64,000 bases of DNA from DATFQE01 sp963733845. GTDB taxonomy: Bacteria; Actinomycetota; Thermoleophilia; Gaiellales; Gaiellaceae. The DNA lies in NCBI GenBank assembly GCA_963733845.1, contig CAVTEM010000005.1, positions 257,371-321,370 of the forward strand. Direction: 5' to 3'. Positions 41,859 to 50,176 of the stretch are shown here, piece by piece (the stretch's first letter is position 1; the number at the start of each line of letters is the position of its first letter). The position numbers and the translations under genes are program-made. The notes under the pieces were generated by a model, which saw nothing but the letters and a program-made list of their open reading frames with translations, ran no database searches and was not told the origin of the DNA.

Positions 41859-42935
41859 TCAGGCGGTCTCCCGCTCTGGTGGTCCGACTGCCGGCGATCC
41901 GGTAGCCGGGAACAGCCGGGTTGCGGTCGCCTTGAACGACGCGCTCACCGTCGTCCCCGGACGGAGCCCGAGCCGATCCGCCGACGCGGCGGTGATCTCG
42001 GCGACGACAGGCCCGACCTGGACACGGACGCGGTTCGCCATCGGAGCGATCGAGATCACCGCCGCCGTGAAGTGGTTCAGGCGCGAGTCGTCCTGCACGA
42101 TCGGCCCGAGCGAGACATCCCACGGATAGACGGCGACGTTGACGCGGCCGGCGGCCGAGTCCGCGCTCCAGGCCGTGAAGCCGCTGTCCAACGCCACCTC
42201 CGTCAGGCCGTCCCGGGTGCCCACGGCCTGGCCCGCGAGCAGCACCGCGCCGGTGAAGCTCGCGACGAACGGGTCGGCCGGGACGGAGACGAGCTCCGTC
42301 GGCGTGCCGAGCTGCAGGATGCGCCCCTCGCTGATCACGCCCACCCGGTCGGCGAGCGTGGCGGCGTCCTCGAAGTCGTGCGTGACGAGCAGCGTCGGCA
42401 GGTCGAGCGAGTGCAGCAGCTCCCGCAGCTCGGCGCGAACGCCTGCGCGCGTGTGGGCGTCGAGCGCCGAGAGCGGCTCGTCGAGCAGGAGCACGGCCGG
42501 GTCCCGCGCGAGCGCGCGGGCGAGGGCGACACGCTGGCGCTCGCCCCCGGAAAGCTCGGTGACACGTGCGCGGGCGAGGTGGGCGATGCGGAAGCGCTCG
42601 AGCAGGTCGCCGACCTTCGACCGGTCGCGCGCGCCGAAGCGGACGTTGCCCGCAACGTCGAGGTGCGGGAAGAGCGCGTACTCCTGGAAGAGGTAGCCAA
42701 CGCGACGCTGCTCGGGCGCGACGTCCCTCCCCCGCTCCGTGTCGAGCAGCACGGCGTCGCCCACGGCGACGGTCCCGGACTGCGGCCGCAGCAGCCCCGC
42801 CACCACCCGCAGCGTCGTCGTCTTGCCCGCTCCCGAGGGACCGACGAGCGCGAGCGTCTCGCCGTCGGCGACCGTCAGGTCAGCTGACGCGACGAAGCTG
42901 CGAAGGGGGTGAGTGAACCGGACTCGGAGTGCCAT
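41859..42935 (-). CDS. modC: ModC: molybdate ABC transporter ATPase
   Basis: 358 aa, ATG 42935, overlapping modB by 61 bp. Walker A GPSGAGKTT (about 34-42), Q-loop LFQEYALFPHL, signature LSGGERQRVALARAL, Walker B AVLLLDEPLSALD, H-switch VTHDFEDAA. The C-terminal part (about 285-355) is a TOBE domain (VRVQVGPVVAEITAASADRLGLRPG) of the kind that binds molybdate in ModC. A longer upstream reading frame is a shadow of modB/modA. Confidence 0.9.
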   Translation of the reverse strand: MALRVRFTHPLRSFVASADLTVADGETLALVGPSGAGKTTTLRVVAGLLRPQSGTVAVGDAVLLDTERGRDVAPEQRRVGYLFQEYALFPHLDVAGNVRFGARDRSKVGDLLERFRIAHLARARVTELSGGERQRVALARALARDPAVLLLDEPLSALDAHTRAGVRAELRELLHSLDLPTLLVTHDFEDAATLADRVGVISEGRILQLGTPTELVSVPADPFVASFTGAVLLAGQAVGTRDGLTEVALDSGFTAWSADSAAGRVNVAVYPWDVSLGPIVQDDSRLNHFTAAVISIAPMANRVRVQVGPVVAEITAASADRLGLRPGTTVSASFKATATRLFPATGSPAVGPPERETA

Positions 42936-43654
42936 CTGGTCAACAGCTTGACGGTCAGCAGAACGATGGCGCTGACGACGATCAGCAGCGCGCTGATCGC
43001 GAGCGCGACGTCGAAGCTGAGGTCGAACTGCTCGTAGATCGCGAGCGAGAGGGTCTGGGTGACGCCCTGCAGCGAGCCCGCGAACATGATCGTGGCGCCG
43101 AACTCGCCCAGGCCGCGCGCGAACGCGAGCGCAGCGCCCGCGCCGAGCCCGCCCCTCGCGAGCGGGAGCATCACGCGGAAGAACACGCGCGCCCGGCCGG
43201 CGCCGAGCGTCCGCGCCGCCGCGGGCAGGGTCGGCTCGACCGCCTCGAAGGCTGCGACCGCCGTCCGCAGGTAGAACGGGCTGGCGACGAAGGTCACCGC
43301 CAGCACCACGGCCACCTTCGTGAAGGCGATGTCGATCCCGAGCGCCTCGATCGAATCCCCGAGCAGCCCCGCCCGCCCGAACGCCACCAGCAGACCGATC
43401 CCCGCCACCGCGGGCGGGAGCACTAGCGGGAGCTCCACCAACGTGACGACCACGTCCCGCACTGCTCCGCGACGGCTCGAGATCCAGTACGCGGCGGGCG
43501 TACCGAAGCCGAGGATGAGGGCCATGGCGAGCGCGTTCGTCTCGGCAGTCACGCGGATCGCGTCGAGAGCGGCCGTGCTGCCCAGGGCGTCGAAGAGCTC
43601 GCCGGGCGGAACTCGCAGGAAGACCGCGACGACCGGGAGGAGCAGGAAGAGCAA
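42875..43654 (-). CDS. modB: ModB: molybdate ABC transporter permease
   Basis: 259 aa from TTG 43654. Upstream in-frame sequence up to modA still encodes hydrophobic residues (AWLFRAALLVATAVA), so the real N-terminus may be longer, using a start I cannot see. Five to six TM helices. The EAA-type loop AARTLGAGRARVFFRVMLPLARGGLGAGAALAFARGLGEFGATIM is the ModB/CysTW signature. Works with ModC and the periplasmic-type ModA. Confidence 0.88.
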   Translation of the reverse strand: MLFLLLPVVAVFLRVPPGELFDALGSTAALDAIRVTAETNALAMALILGFGTPAAYWISSRRGAVRDVVVTLVELPLVLPPAVAGIGLLVAFGRAGLLGDSIEALGIDIAFTKVAVVLAVTFVASPFYLRTAVAAFEAVEPTLPAAARTLGAGRARVFFRVMLPLARGGLGAGAALAFARGLGEFGATIMFAGSLQGVTQTLSLAIYEQFDLSFDVALAISALLIVVSAIVLLTVKLLTRWHSESGSLTPFAASSRQLT

Positions 43655-43698
43655 GGCGACGGCGGTCGCAACGAGGAGCGCCGCGCGGAAGAGCCAGG

Positions 43699-44457
43699 CT
43701 ACGGCGAGGCCTTCGGGATCGGCAGGAAGCCGGCGTTGCTGCAGCGCTGTTCTGCCCCCTGGGCGAGAGCAGCCGTTTGATCCAGGCGCGGGCGGCCGCC
43801 TTGTTGCCCGACCTCGCCACGACGGCGATCTCGTACCGGATCCGCGGCTGTGCCCAGGCGGGGATGCGGATGACCGTGACCTGCGAGCCGACGGGTCGGG
43901 CGTCCGTCGCGTAGACGAAGCCCGCGTCTGCCTGGCCGAGCGCCACCTTTCCCGTGACGGCCTTCACGTCGGACTCCTGGCTGACGACCTTGGAGAGCAC
44001 CGAGCTCAGCCCCATCTTGCCGCAGCACCGTGCGCGTGTAGCCGCCGACCGGCACCGCCGCTCCGGCGACCACGAGCTTCACCTGTTTCCGGCGCAGGTC
44101 GTACACCGACTGGATTCCCGCCGGGTTCGACCGCGGCACGATCAGGACGAGCCGGTTCGACGTGAACGTCACCGGCCTCTCGACCAGCCGGCTCTGGAAG
44201 AGGCGCTGGGTGTTGAGCGGCGCCGCCGAGGCGAAGATGTCCGCCGGCGCACCGTTTCTGATCTGCGTCTCGAGCGCGTTCGAGCCCGCGAAGTTGTAGC
44301 GCTGCGCGCGGTCGTAGGCGCTGAACACCTCGGTCAACGATGCCGCCGCGTAGACGGTCAACGCGCCCTGCTGACGCGCGGCCGTCGAGGCGGCGGACGA
44401 CGCCACCGACGACGCGGCCAGCGCCACGAGCGCAACGGCGAGCAGGCGCTGTCTCAT
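43699..44457 (-). CDS. modA: ModA: molybdate-binding protein (two frame shifts)
   Basis: ATG 44457 overlaps the ferritin-like stop (ATGA). Signal peptide RQRLLAVALVALAASSVA, then LTVYAAASLTEVFSAYD, FAGSNALETQIRNGAPADIFASA and VERPVTFTSNRLVLIVP, all typical of ModA oxyanion-binding lobes. The frame moves near 44020 (VLRQDG should be VLRKMGLSSVLSKVVSQESDVKAV) and back near 43750 to end AGFLPIPKASP. The middle piece contains GKVALGQADAGFVYATDAR, a conserved ModA string. Net length fits ModA (~250 aa). Confidence 0.82.
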   Translation of the reverse strand: MRQRLLAVALVALAASSVASSAASTAARQQGALTVYAAASLTEVFSAYDRAQRYNFAGSNALETQIRNGAPADIFASAAPLNTQRLFQSRLVERPVTFTSNRLVLIVPRSNPAGIQSVYDLRRKQVKLVVAGAAVPVGGYTRTVLRQDGAELGALQGRQPGVRREGRHGKGGARPGRRGLRLRDGRPTRRLAGHGHPHPRLGTAADPVRDRRRGEVGQQGGRPRLDQTAALAQGAEQRCSNAGFLPIPKASP

Positions 44458-45024
44458 CCCAGGTACGCCTCGATGGCGGCGCTGGCGGTCTCGACGTCGG
44501 TGGCGACGGGGAACGAGGTGGCGCCCACGGGCGCCGAGAGCGCGGACAGGGCGCCGATCTGCTGGCCGACGCTCGCGCCCAGACTTGCGTACAGGGTCCT
44601 GTACTCGACGATCGAGCTCGTCGCGGCGGCGCTCTGGTACGCGCCGAGCAGCGCCCGCAGCACGGTCAGGCCCGTCTTGACGGTCTCCGGCGCGGAGGTG
44701 AATGTCCTCCGCGGCCAGGCGAACTCGAAGTCCTGTTCGAGCGGAGGGGTGTCACCCACGCTGACGAGCACGTTGCTCAACGCGGTGGCGTGATTGGAGG
44801 ACGCGCGGCGGCCCTTGCGCAGGACGTTCGCGCGCAGGCCGCCGAACCGCTTGGCGGCGAGCGCGCGTGCGTAAGAAATCCTTGAGCAGGAGCTCGGTGG
44901 ACACCCCGAAGTTCGCGAAAGCGAGATCGTCCTCGGTCGCCGCGCCTGCCGTGCCAATCCACGGGCCGCCGAGAACGGCGGCGGAAACGCCCGCTGAGCT
45001 CACGAGGAAGCGGCGTCTGTTCAT
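44454..45024 (-). CDS. Tat-exported ferritin-like protein (one frameshift)
   Basis: ATG 45024 begins a twin-arginine signal (NRRRFLVSSAGVSAAVLGG). The mature start DDLAFANFGVSTELLLKDF then, after one surplus T near 44878, YARALAAKRFGGLRANVL follows. This is the E-containing helix pattern of ferritin-like (Ferritin_2/DUF4439-type) exported proteins. The C-terminal half is helical (LSALSAPVGATSFPVATDVETASAAIEAYLG). Coupled to modA by a 4-bp overlap, suggesting a metal-related role outside the membrane. TAGGGT -10 9 nt upstream. Confidence 0.7.
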
Positions 45025-45043
45025 ACAGCGTGCGACCCTAGCA

Positions 45044-45066
45044 CGGTAGAAATTTCTTGACTACCG
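45044..45066. promoter_or_regulatory. Divergent operator between mod operon and PadR-TrmO gene
   Basis: CGGTAG (45044-45049) and CTACCG (45061-45066) are perfect 6-bp arms with an 11-bp AT-rich spacer, inside the 58-bp divergent gap. TACGAT (45069-45074) is a likely -10 for the plus-strand gene, 8 nt before its ATG. Arm spacing of about 17 bp centre to centre suits a dimeric winged-helix regulator. Confidence 0.45.
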
Positions 45067-45082
45067 CGTACGATATTGACCG

Positions 45083-46120
45083 ATGGGCCGCCTTCCCCGT
45101 ACGGAGCCGTCGCTGACCGAGTGGGCCGCCCTCGGCCTCCTGTGCGAGCAGCCTGCTCACGGCTGGGCGATCGCCGAGCAGCTGGGCCCTTCGGGCTCGA
45201 TCGGAGCCGTCTACTCCTGCACCCGGGCGCTGACCTATCGGGCGCTCGGGCAGCTGCGCGAGGCAGGTCTCGCCGGCGTGCGGGCGACGGAACCGAGCGA
45301 CACCGGGCCGGCGCGCACGACCCTCGGCCCCAGCCGCCGCGGGCGCTCGGCGTTCGCCCGCTGGCGCGGGAGCCCGGTCGCCCACGTGCGCGACCTGCGC
45401 TCGGAGCTGATGTTGAAGCTGCTCTTCCACGAGCGTGCAGGGCTCGACGCGAGGCCGCTCCTGGCCCTGGAGGCCGCCGTGCTGGCCCGGATCGAGCGCG
45501 CCCTGGACGGACAGCTGGCGTCGCTCTCGGGCTTCGAGCGAACGCTTGCCCTCTGGCGCCTGTCTGCGTGTCGCGGCGCGCTCTCGTTCGTCGAAGGGCT
45601 CTCGGACCGCCGCACCGCCGAGCCGGTGGTCTACAGGCCGGTCGGCTATGTCAGGTCGCCGCACGACGAGATCGACGGGATGCCGCTCCAGCCGATCGCC
45701 GACACCAGGGGTGCTTCGACGATCGACGTGCTGGAGGAACATCGCGGCTGCCTCGCCGACCTGGACGGCTTCACGCACGTGTGGGTGCTCGCGCATCTAC
45801 ACGAGACGCTCGGCTGGGACGACGAAGTACCCGCGTTCCTGGACGAGGTGCCGCACGGGACGTTCGCGACCCGCTCGCCGCACCGGCCGAACCCGATCGG
45901 CATCTCGCTCGCCCGCATCGCATCGGTCGAGCCGTCCGCAGTCGTGGTCGACGGCCTGGATCTGCTCGACGGCTCGCCGGTGCTCGACCTGAAGCCGTTC
46001 GTGCCGCTGTTCGACACCCCGACCGGCGACGTGCGCTACGGCTGGTTCGAAGGGCGAGCCGAGCGGGTCTTCGCGAGGACGTCCGACACGCGCTTCGCCC
46101 TGCGCAGCGACCGCGACTAG
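45083..46120 (+). CDS. PadR-like HTH regulator fused to TrmO/TsaA domain
   Basis: 345 aa, ATG 45083. Residues 1-170: PadR-type winged HTH (EWAALGLLCEQPAHGWAIAEQL, YRALGQLREAGL) followed by the helical C-part. Residues ~182-325: TsaA/TrmO domain (VYRPVGYVRSPHDE, GFTHVWVLAHLHE, FATRSPHRPNPIGISLARI, DLKPFVPLFDTP). The TrmO active loop RSPHRPNPIG is intact. TrmO methylates t6A37 of tRNA with SAM. Fusion to a DNA-binding domain and a position divergent from modABC suggest a sensor-regulator, perhaps of the mod operon. That function is inference. Confidence 0.82.
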   Translation: MGRLPRTEPSLTEWAALGLLCEQPAHGWAIAEQLGPSGSIGAVYSCTRALTYRALGQLREAGLAGVRATEPSDTGPARTTLGPSRRGRSAFARWRGSPVAHVRDLRSELMLKLLFHERAGLDARPLLALEAAVLARIERALDGQLASLSGFERTLALWRLSACRGALSFVEGLSDRRTAEPVVYRPVGYVRSPHDEIDGMPLQPIADTRGASTIDVLEEHRGCLADLDGFTHVWVLAHLHETLGWDDEVPAFLDEVPHGTFATRSPHRPNPIGISLARIASVEPSAVVVDGLDLLDGSPVLDLKPFVPLFDTPTGDVRYGWFEGRAERVFARTSDTRFALRSDRD

Positions 46121-46151
46121 CCCGAGCCTCGGAACGACGAGCAAGGGTTAC

Positions 46152-46173
46152 AAGCGCTTTGGGCGGGTATAAC
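46152..46173 (+). promoter_or_regulatory. LacI-type operator and -10 box of the sugar ABC operon
   Basis: AAGCGCTT (46152-46159), the symmetric core of LacI-family operators, overlaps where the -35 box should be. TATAAC (46168-46173) is a good -10. The first gene starts at 46289, leaving a ~110-nt leader. A LacI repressor gene is not in the window. Confidence 0.5.
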
Positions 46174-46288
46174 GCTGCCCGCAATGGGGAAAACCGGGGG
46201 GTGTGGCGCTCACAACGCGGCGAGTGTGGGTCTGGCGTCGCTACGCAGTCCGAGTCCCTGTAGTTCCTCAACCTTGAGGGAGGGATCG

Positions 46289-47548
46289 ATGAAATCGAGG
46301 AACCTCACGCTCTCGGGAGCATTCGTCGTGCTCCTTGTCCTGACGGCGACGGTAGCCGGAGCCGGTCAGGCGCGAGTCGAGAGACCCGGCAAGGCGCAAG
46401 CGGCAGCGGCCACGTCGGTCACGTTGGCCGGCTGGGCGTCCAGCCCGGAGGAAACGGCGGCGCTCCGGAGGACGATCACGGCGTTCGAACGGGCGAACCG
46501 CGACATCGACGTCAAGTACACGCCGATCTCGGGCGACTACGACGCTGCGATGCTGGCCCGGTTCGCCGCCAAGCGACCACCGGACGTGTTCTACGTCGAC
46601 TCGCTCGACCTGCCGGACTACGCGCCGGCACTCGAGCCTCTGAACGACGAGATCAGAGCCACGCGCAACTTCAGCACCAAGCCGTACTTCAGGCGGCTCC
46701 TCGCGGCCTTCACGCTGAAGGGCCAGGTCTACGGGCTGCCGAAGGACTGGTCGCCACTCGGCCTGGTGGCGAACCGGGCAATGATGGCCAAGGCCGGCGT
46801 GACGAGTCCGCCCACGACCTGGGCGCAGTTCACGCAGACCTTGCAGCGGCTGCGCTCGTCCGATGCCGTCCCCGACGGGGCGCCGGCATGCCTGAGCCTG
46901 GACTGGGCGCGGATCCTCGCGTTCATCTACCAGAACAACGGCGCCTGGCTGAATCCGGCCAGGACCCAGTCGGTGATCGACTCGGCCCAGAACAACGCCA
47001 CGCTCAACATCTATCTGAGCTGGCTCAAGAGCGGGCTCGCGAAGACCCCGGCGCAGCTGGGCGTGGGCTGGTGCGGCGAAGCGCTCGGCAAGCAGAAGGC
47101 CGCGCTCATCTTCGAGGGCAACTGGGTCTACGGCTTCATGCAGAAGGACTTCCCGAGCGTCGGCTTCCGCGTCTATCCGATGATCCGGAACAAGGCGCGC
47201 GGGAACCTCTCCTTCACCGTGTCGTACTCGATCGGGAAGGCGTCGAAGAAGAAGGCGGTCGCCTGGCGGCTCCTGCGCTACCTCGTGGGGCGAAACGGGC
47301 AGGCCGTCTGGACGAAGAACTCCGGCTTCCTGCCTTCAAGGAGTGACGTCAAGCCGCCCACAGGCCGTGCGCCGTTCGTGCAGGAGGCGCCCGCGGCACG
47401 ACCGTGGCAGTTCATCAAGGGCTTCGACCGGGTCTACGACCTCGCCGGGAAGGAGCTCGAGAAGGCGTTCGAGGGCCAGCAGTCGATCGCCGACATGCTG
47501 CGGGCCATCGACCGCGCCACCGAGGACGCGATCCGGAGAAACAGCTAG
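46289..47548 (+). CDS. Sugar ABC transporter substrate-binding protein
   Basis: 419 aa from ATG 46289, which has GAGGGAGG upstream; an in-frame ATG at 46184 lies in the promoter leader. Signal peptide about 1-30 (LTLSGAFVVLLVLTATVAGAG). Family 1 (MalE-like) binding-protein features: VTLAGWASSPEETAALRRTITAFERAN, FAAKRPPDVFYVDSLDLPDYA, LPKDWSPLGLVANRAMM, KAALIFEGNWVYGFM and SYSIGKASKKKAVAWRLLRYLVG. First gene of a five-gene operon. Substrate likely an oligosaccharide; not resolvable. Confidence 0.9.
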   Translation: MKSRNLTLSGAFVVLLVLTATVAGAGQARVERPGKAQAAAATSVTLAGWASSPEETAALRRTITAFERANRDIDVKYTPISGDYDAAMLARFAAKRPPDVFYVDSLDLPDYAPALEPLNDEIRATRNFSTKPYFRRLLAAFTLKGQVYGLPKDWSPLGLVANRAMMAKAGVTSPPTTWAQFTQTLQRLRSSDAVPDGAPACLSLDWARILAFIYQNNGAWLNPARTQSVIDSAQNNATLNIYLSWLKSGLAKTPAQLGVGWCGEALGKQKAALIFEGNWVYGFMQKDFPSVGFRVYPMIRNKARGNLSFTVSYSIGKASKKKAVAWRLLRYLVGRNGQAVWTKNSGFLPSRSDVKPPTGRAPFVQEAPAARPWQFIKGFDRVYDLAGKELEKAFEGQQSIADMLRAIDRATEDAIRRNS

Positions 47549-47604
47549 ACGCCGACCGAGGCGCCGGTGCCCCGGGCGGGGCGCCGGCGCCGTCGGCCAC
47601 CCAG

Positions 47605-48555
47605 TTGGCGACTGCGACGGCGAGAGCAAGGAGACTGCCGGGCCTCGGCGGCGAGCGGCTACGCGAGGCGCTGGTCGGCTACGGATTCGTGCTCGTGCCG
47701 CTGGGCGTCTTCGCGCTCTTCTACGTCTACCCGATGGCCTACGCGTTCTACGTGAGCGCGCACGAATGGGGCGGGATCGAAGGCAACCTCGGCTTCGTCG
47801 GGCTCGAGAACTATCGCGAGCTCCGCGACGACCCCGGCTTCTGGACCTGGCCACCCGAGCGGGGTACGGCACTGTGGAACACGGTGTACTACGCGCTTCT
47901 GGTCGTGCCGATCCAGATGACGCTCGGGCTGATCATGGCCCTCGTCGTCAACGCGGCGATCCGCGGCCGCGCGTTCTTTCGCTCCGCGTACTACTTCCCC
48001 GCCCTGGTCTCGTCCGCGGCGATCTCGGCGATCGCGATCTACCTGTTGAACGCAGACGGGCTGCTGAACGCGGTGATCAGCGCTGTGATCGGACGCGAGT
48101 TCAACCACCCCTGGTTCGGCGACGCCGACACGGCGCTCGAGTCGATCGTGGCGCTCGACGCCTGGACGACCTCGGGGACGATGATGCTCTTCTACCTCGC
48201 GGCGCTGCAGTCGATCCCGACCGACGTCTACGAGGCGGCCGCGATCGACGGCGGCGGCACGTGGCGGACGTTCTGGAAGATCACGTTCCCGCTGCTGAAG
48301 CCCGCCCACTTCTTCGTCGTGGTGGTCTCGGTGATCGGCGCGCTCAAGCTCTTCGACCAGGCGTTCATCATCTCGACCGGTTCAGGCGGTCCGGCCGGCT
48401 CGACGATGACCGCCGTCCTCTACCTCTACCGGGTAACGATCTCCGAGTTCAACTACGGCTACGGCGCTGCGGTCGGCGTGGTGCTGTTCCTGATCATCTT
48501 CACGCTGACCCTGGTGCAGCGGCTCGTGTTCGGCAAGGCGGAGATCGGCTACTGA
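47605..48555 (+). CDS. Sugar ABC transporter permease, MalF-type
   Basis: About 316 aa if it starts at TTG 47605; the long N-terminal extension in the same frame is a shadow of the binding-protein gene. Six helices from ALVGYGFVLVPLGVFALFYVYP onward. The EAA loop is DVYEAAAIDGGGTWRTFWKITFPLLKP (about residue 210). The stop shares a base with the next ATG (TGATG). Pairs with the MalG-type permease downstream. Confidence 0.87.
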   Translation: MATATARARRLPGLGGERLREALVGYGFVLVPLGVFALFYVYPMAYAFYVSAHEWGGIEGNLGFVGLENYRELRDDPGFWTWPPERGTALWNTVYYALLVVPIQMTLGLIMALVVNAAIRGRAFFRSAYYFPALVSSAAISAIAIYLLNADGLLNAVISAVIGREFNHPWFGDADTALESIVALDAWTTSGTMMLFYLAALQSIPTDVYEAAAIDGGGTWRTFWKITFPLLKPAHFFVVVVSVIGALKLFDQAFIISTGSGGPAGSTMTAVLYLYRVTISEFNYGYGAAVGVVLFLIIFTLTLVQRLVFGKAEIGY

Positions 48556-49505
48556 TGAGCGGGCCCGACGAGACTGCGCTCCCCGTCACCGCGGTCCGCG
48601 AGCTCGCCGACGTCGACGAGGTCGCGCGGGCGCCCGCGATCCCACCGCTGACGCGCGGCGAACGTGCGCGCCGGCTGATCGCCTACGGCGTGATGATCGT
48701 GATCGCGCTGCTCTACCTGGTGCCGCTCCTCTGGGCGGTGGTGACCTCGCTGAAGACCCAGGCGGAGGCGGCCGCCGGCTTCGACCTCTGGCCCGCCAAC
48801 CCGAGCCTGAACGCCTACCGCGAGATCTGGAACCGCGAGGACCTGTCGTTCGTGACCTTCTTCAAGAACAGCCTGATCCTGGCGGCGTCGATCACGGCGA
48901 TCAACCTGTTCCTTGCCACGCTCGGCGGCTATGCGTTCGCCCGCCTGCGCTTCCCCTTCCGGGAGGTGCTGTTCGTGCTCGTGCTCGGGACGCTGATGAT
49001 CCCCGACCAGCTCCGGCTCGTGCCGATCTTCCTGATGATGATCGACTTCCCGTTCACCCACTGGAACCTCACCGGCACGAAGCAGGGCTACGTCTTCTTC
49101 GGCTCGAGCCTCGCGCTCGCCACGAATCTCTTCCTGATGCGCCAGTACTTCCTCACCATCCCGAAGGACTACGAGGAGGCCGCCAAGCTCGACGGCGCCG
49201 GCTACTTCAAGACCTACGCTCGCGTGATGCTGCCGCTCGCGGCGCCGGCCGTCGCGGCAGTCGCGATCCTGACCTTCCAGGGCACGTGGAACGAGTTCTT
49301 CTGGGCGCTGATCCTGCTCGGCCAGGGCGACTCGTCCCAGTACACGGTGCAGATCGGGCTGGCGCAGTTCCGGTTCCAGTACCAGGCCCTCTGGCCGGAG
49401 CTGATGGCCGCGGCGACGCTCGCGATCGTGCCCGTCCTGATCGTCTACCTGTTCTTCCAGCGCTACTTCGTCGCCGGTGTGACCGCAGCGGGGGTCAAGG
49501 GATGA
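48555..49505 (+). CDS. Sugar ABC transporter permease, MalG-type
   Basis: 316 aa, ATG 48555. The N-terminal cytoplasmic tail (~40 aa) precedes six helices starting RLIAYGVMIVIALLYLVPLLWAV. The EAA loop is DYEEAAKLDGAGYFKTYARVMLPLAAPA, with YAFARLRFPFRE and FQGTWNEFFWALILL typical of MalG/UgpE. Overlaps the next gene by 4 bp (ATGA). Confidence 0.9.
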   Translation: MSGPDETALPVTAVRELADVDEVARAPAIPPLTRGERARRLIAYGVMIVIALLYLVPLLWAVVTSLKTQAEAAAGFDLWPANPSLNAYREIWNREDLSFVTFFKNSLILAASITAINLFLATLGGYAFARLRFPFREVLFVLVLGTLMIPDQLRLVPIFLMMIDFPFTHWNLTGTKQGYVFFGSSLALATNLFLMRQYFLTIPKDYEEAAKLDGAGYFKTYARVMLPLAAPAVAAVAILTFQGTWNEFFWALILLGQGDSSQYTVQIGLAQFRFQYQALWPELMAAATLAIVPVLIVYLFFQRYFVAGVTAAGVKG

Positions 49506-50176
49506 TCGCCGCCGCCGAGGTCGTTCGGGCCCCGGGAGTCGGGGCGGTGCTGCGACGCGCCGCGCGGGACTTCTACGAGGAGTCGTGGCGCCTCGTGCTG
49601 CTCAACACGGCGCTGTCGGCGTATGTGCTCGTAGTGCTCGCCGCCGCCGCGTACATTCCGGCCGCTCTCGTACTGCTCGCCGGAGCAGGGCCGCTCGCGG
49701 CGGCGCTCGTGTCGGCGGCGGTGATCGTCGTCGACACGGGGTCGCTCACGATCGCCGAGGCGACGGGGAGCGTTCGCCGCTGCTGGCGGCGCGGGCTGGC
49801 CCTCGGCGGGCTGGTCACCTTCGTCGCTCTGGCGACCGTCGTCGCGCTGTGGTTCTACGCCTCGGGGTCGCCGCTCGCCTGGCCGCTGGCGGTGCTGATC
49901 CTCTACCTCACCGGCCTCTTCGCCGTCTACCAGCTCCTGCTCTGGCCGCTGGCGGTGAGGGACCTCGAGCGACCGCTGCGCGCGGTCGCGGCCGACGCGG
50001 GCGTCGCGCTCCTTCGCCGCCCGGCCGGCGCGCTCGGCCTCGCGGCGGCGCTGCTCCTGATCAACGCGATCGGCCTCGCCGCCGCCGTCCTCCCCTTCCT
50101 GACGATCACCCCTGCGTACTCGGCGCTCGCCGCAGCCCGCTTCGCCCGAGGAGGCATCGAACGATGGCCAGCGTGA
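49502..50176 (+). CDS. YesL-like (DUF624) membrane protein
   Basis: 224 aa, ATG 49502 overlapping the permease stop. Four to five helices. FYEESWRLVLLNTALSAYVLVVL and DLERPLRAVAADAGVALLRRP are like YesL/DUF624 proteins that accompany carbohydrate ABC importers in Gram-positive bacteria. Its job is unknown; the operon position, between permease and ATPase, suggests an accessory role in the importer. Its end overlaps the ATPase start by 13 bp. Confidence 0.75.
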   Translation: MIAAAEVVRAPGVGAVLRRAARDFYEESWRLVLLNTALSAYVLVVLAAAAYIPAALVLLAGAGPLAAALVSAAVIVVDTGSLTIAEATGSVRRCWRRGLALGGLVTFVALATVVALWFYASGSPLAWPLAVLILYLTGLFAVYQLLLWPLAVRDLERPLRAVAADAGVALLRRPAGALGLAAALLLINAIGLAAAVLPFLTITPAYSALAAARFARGGIERWPA

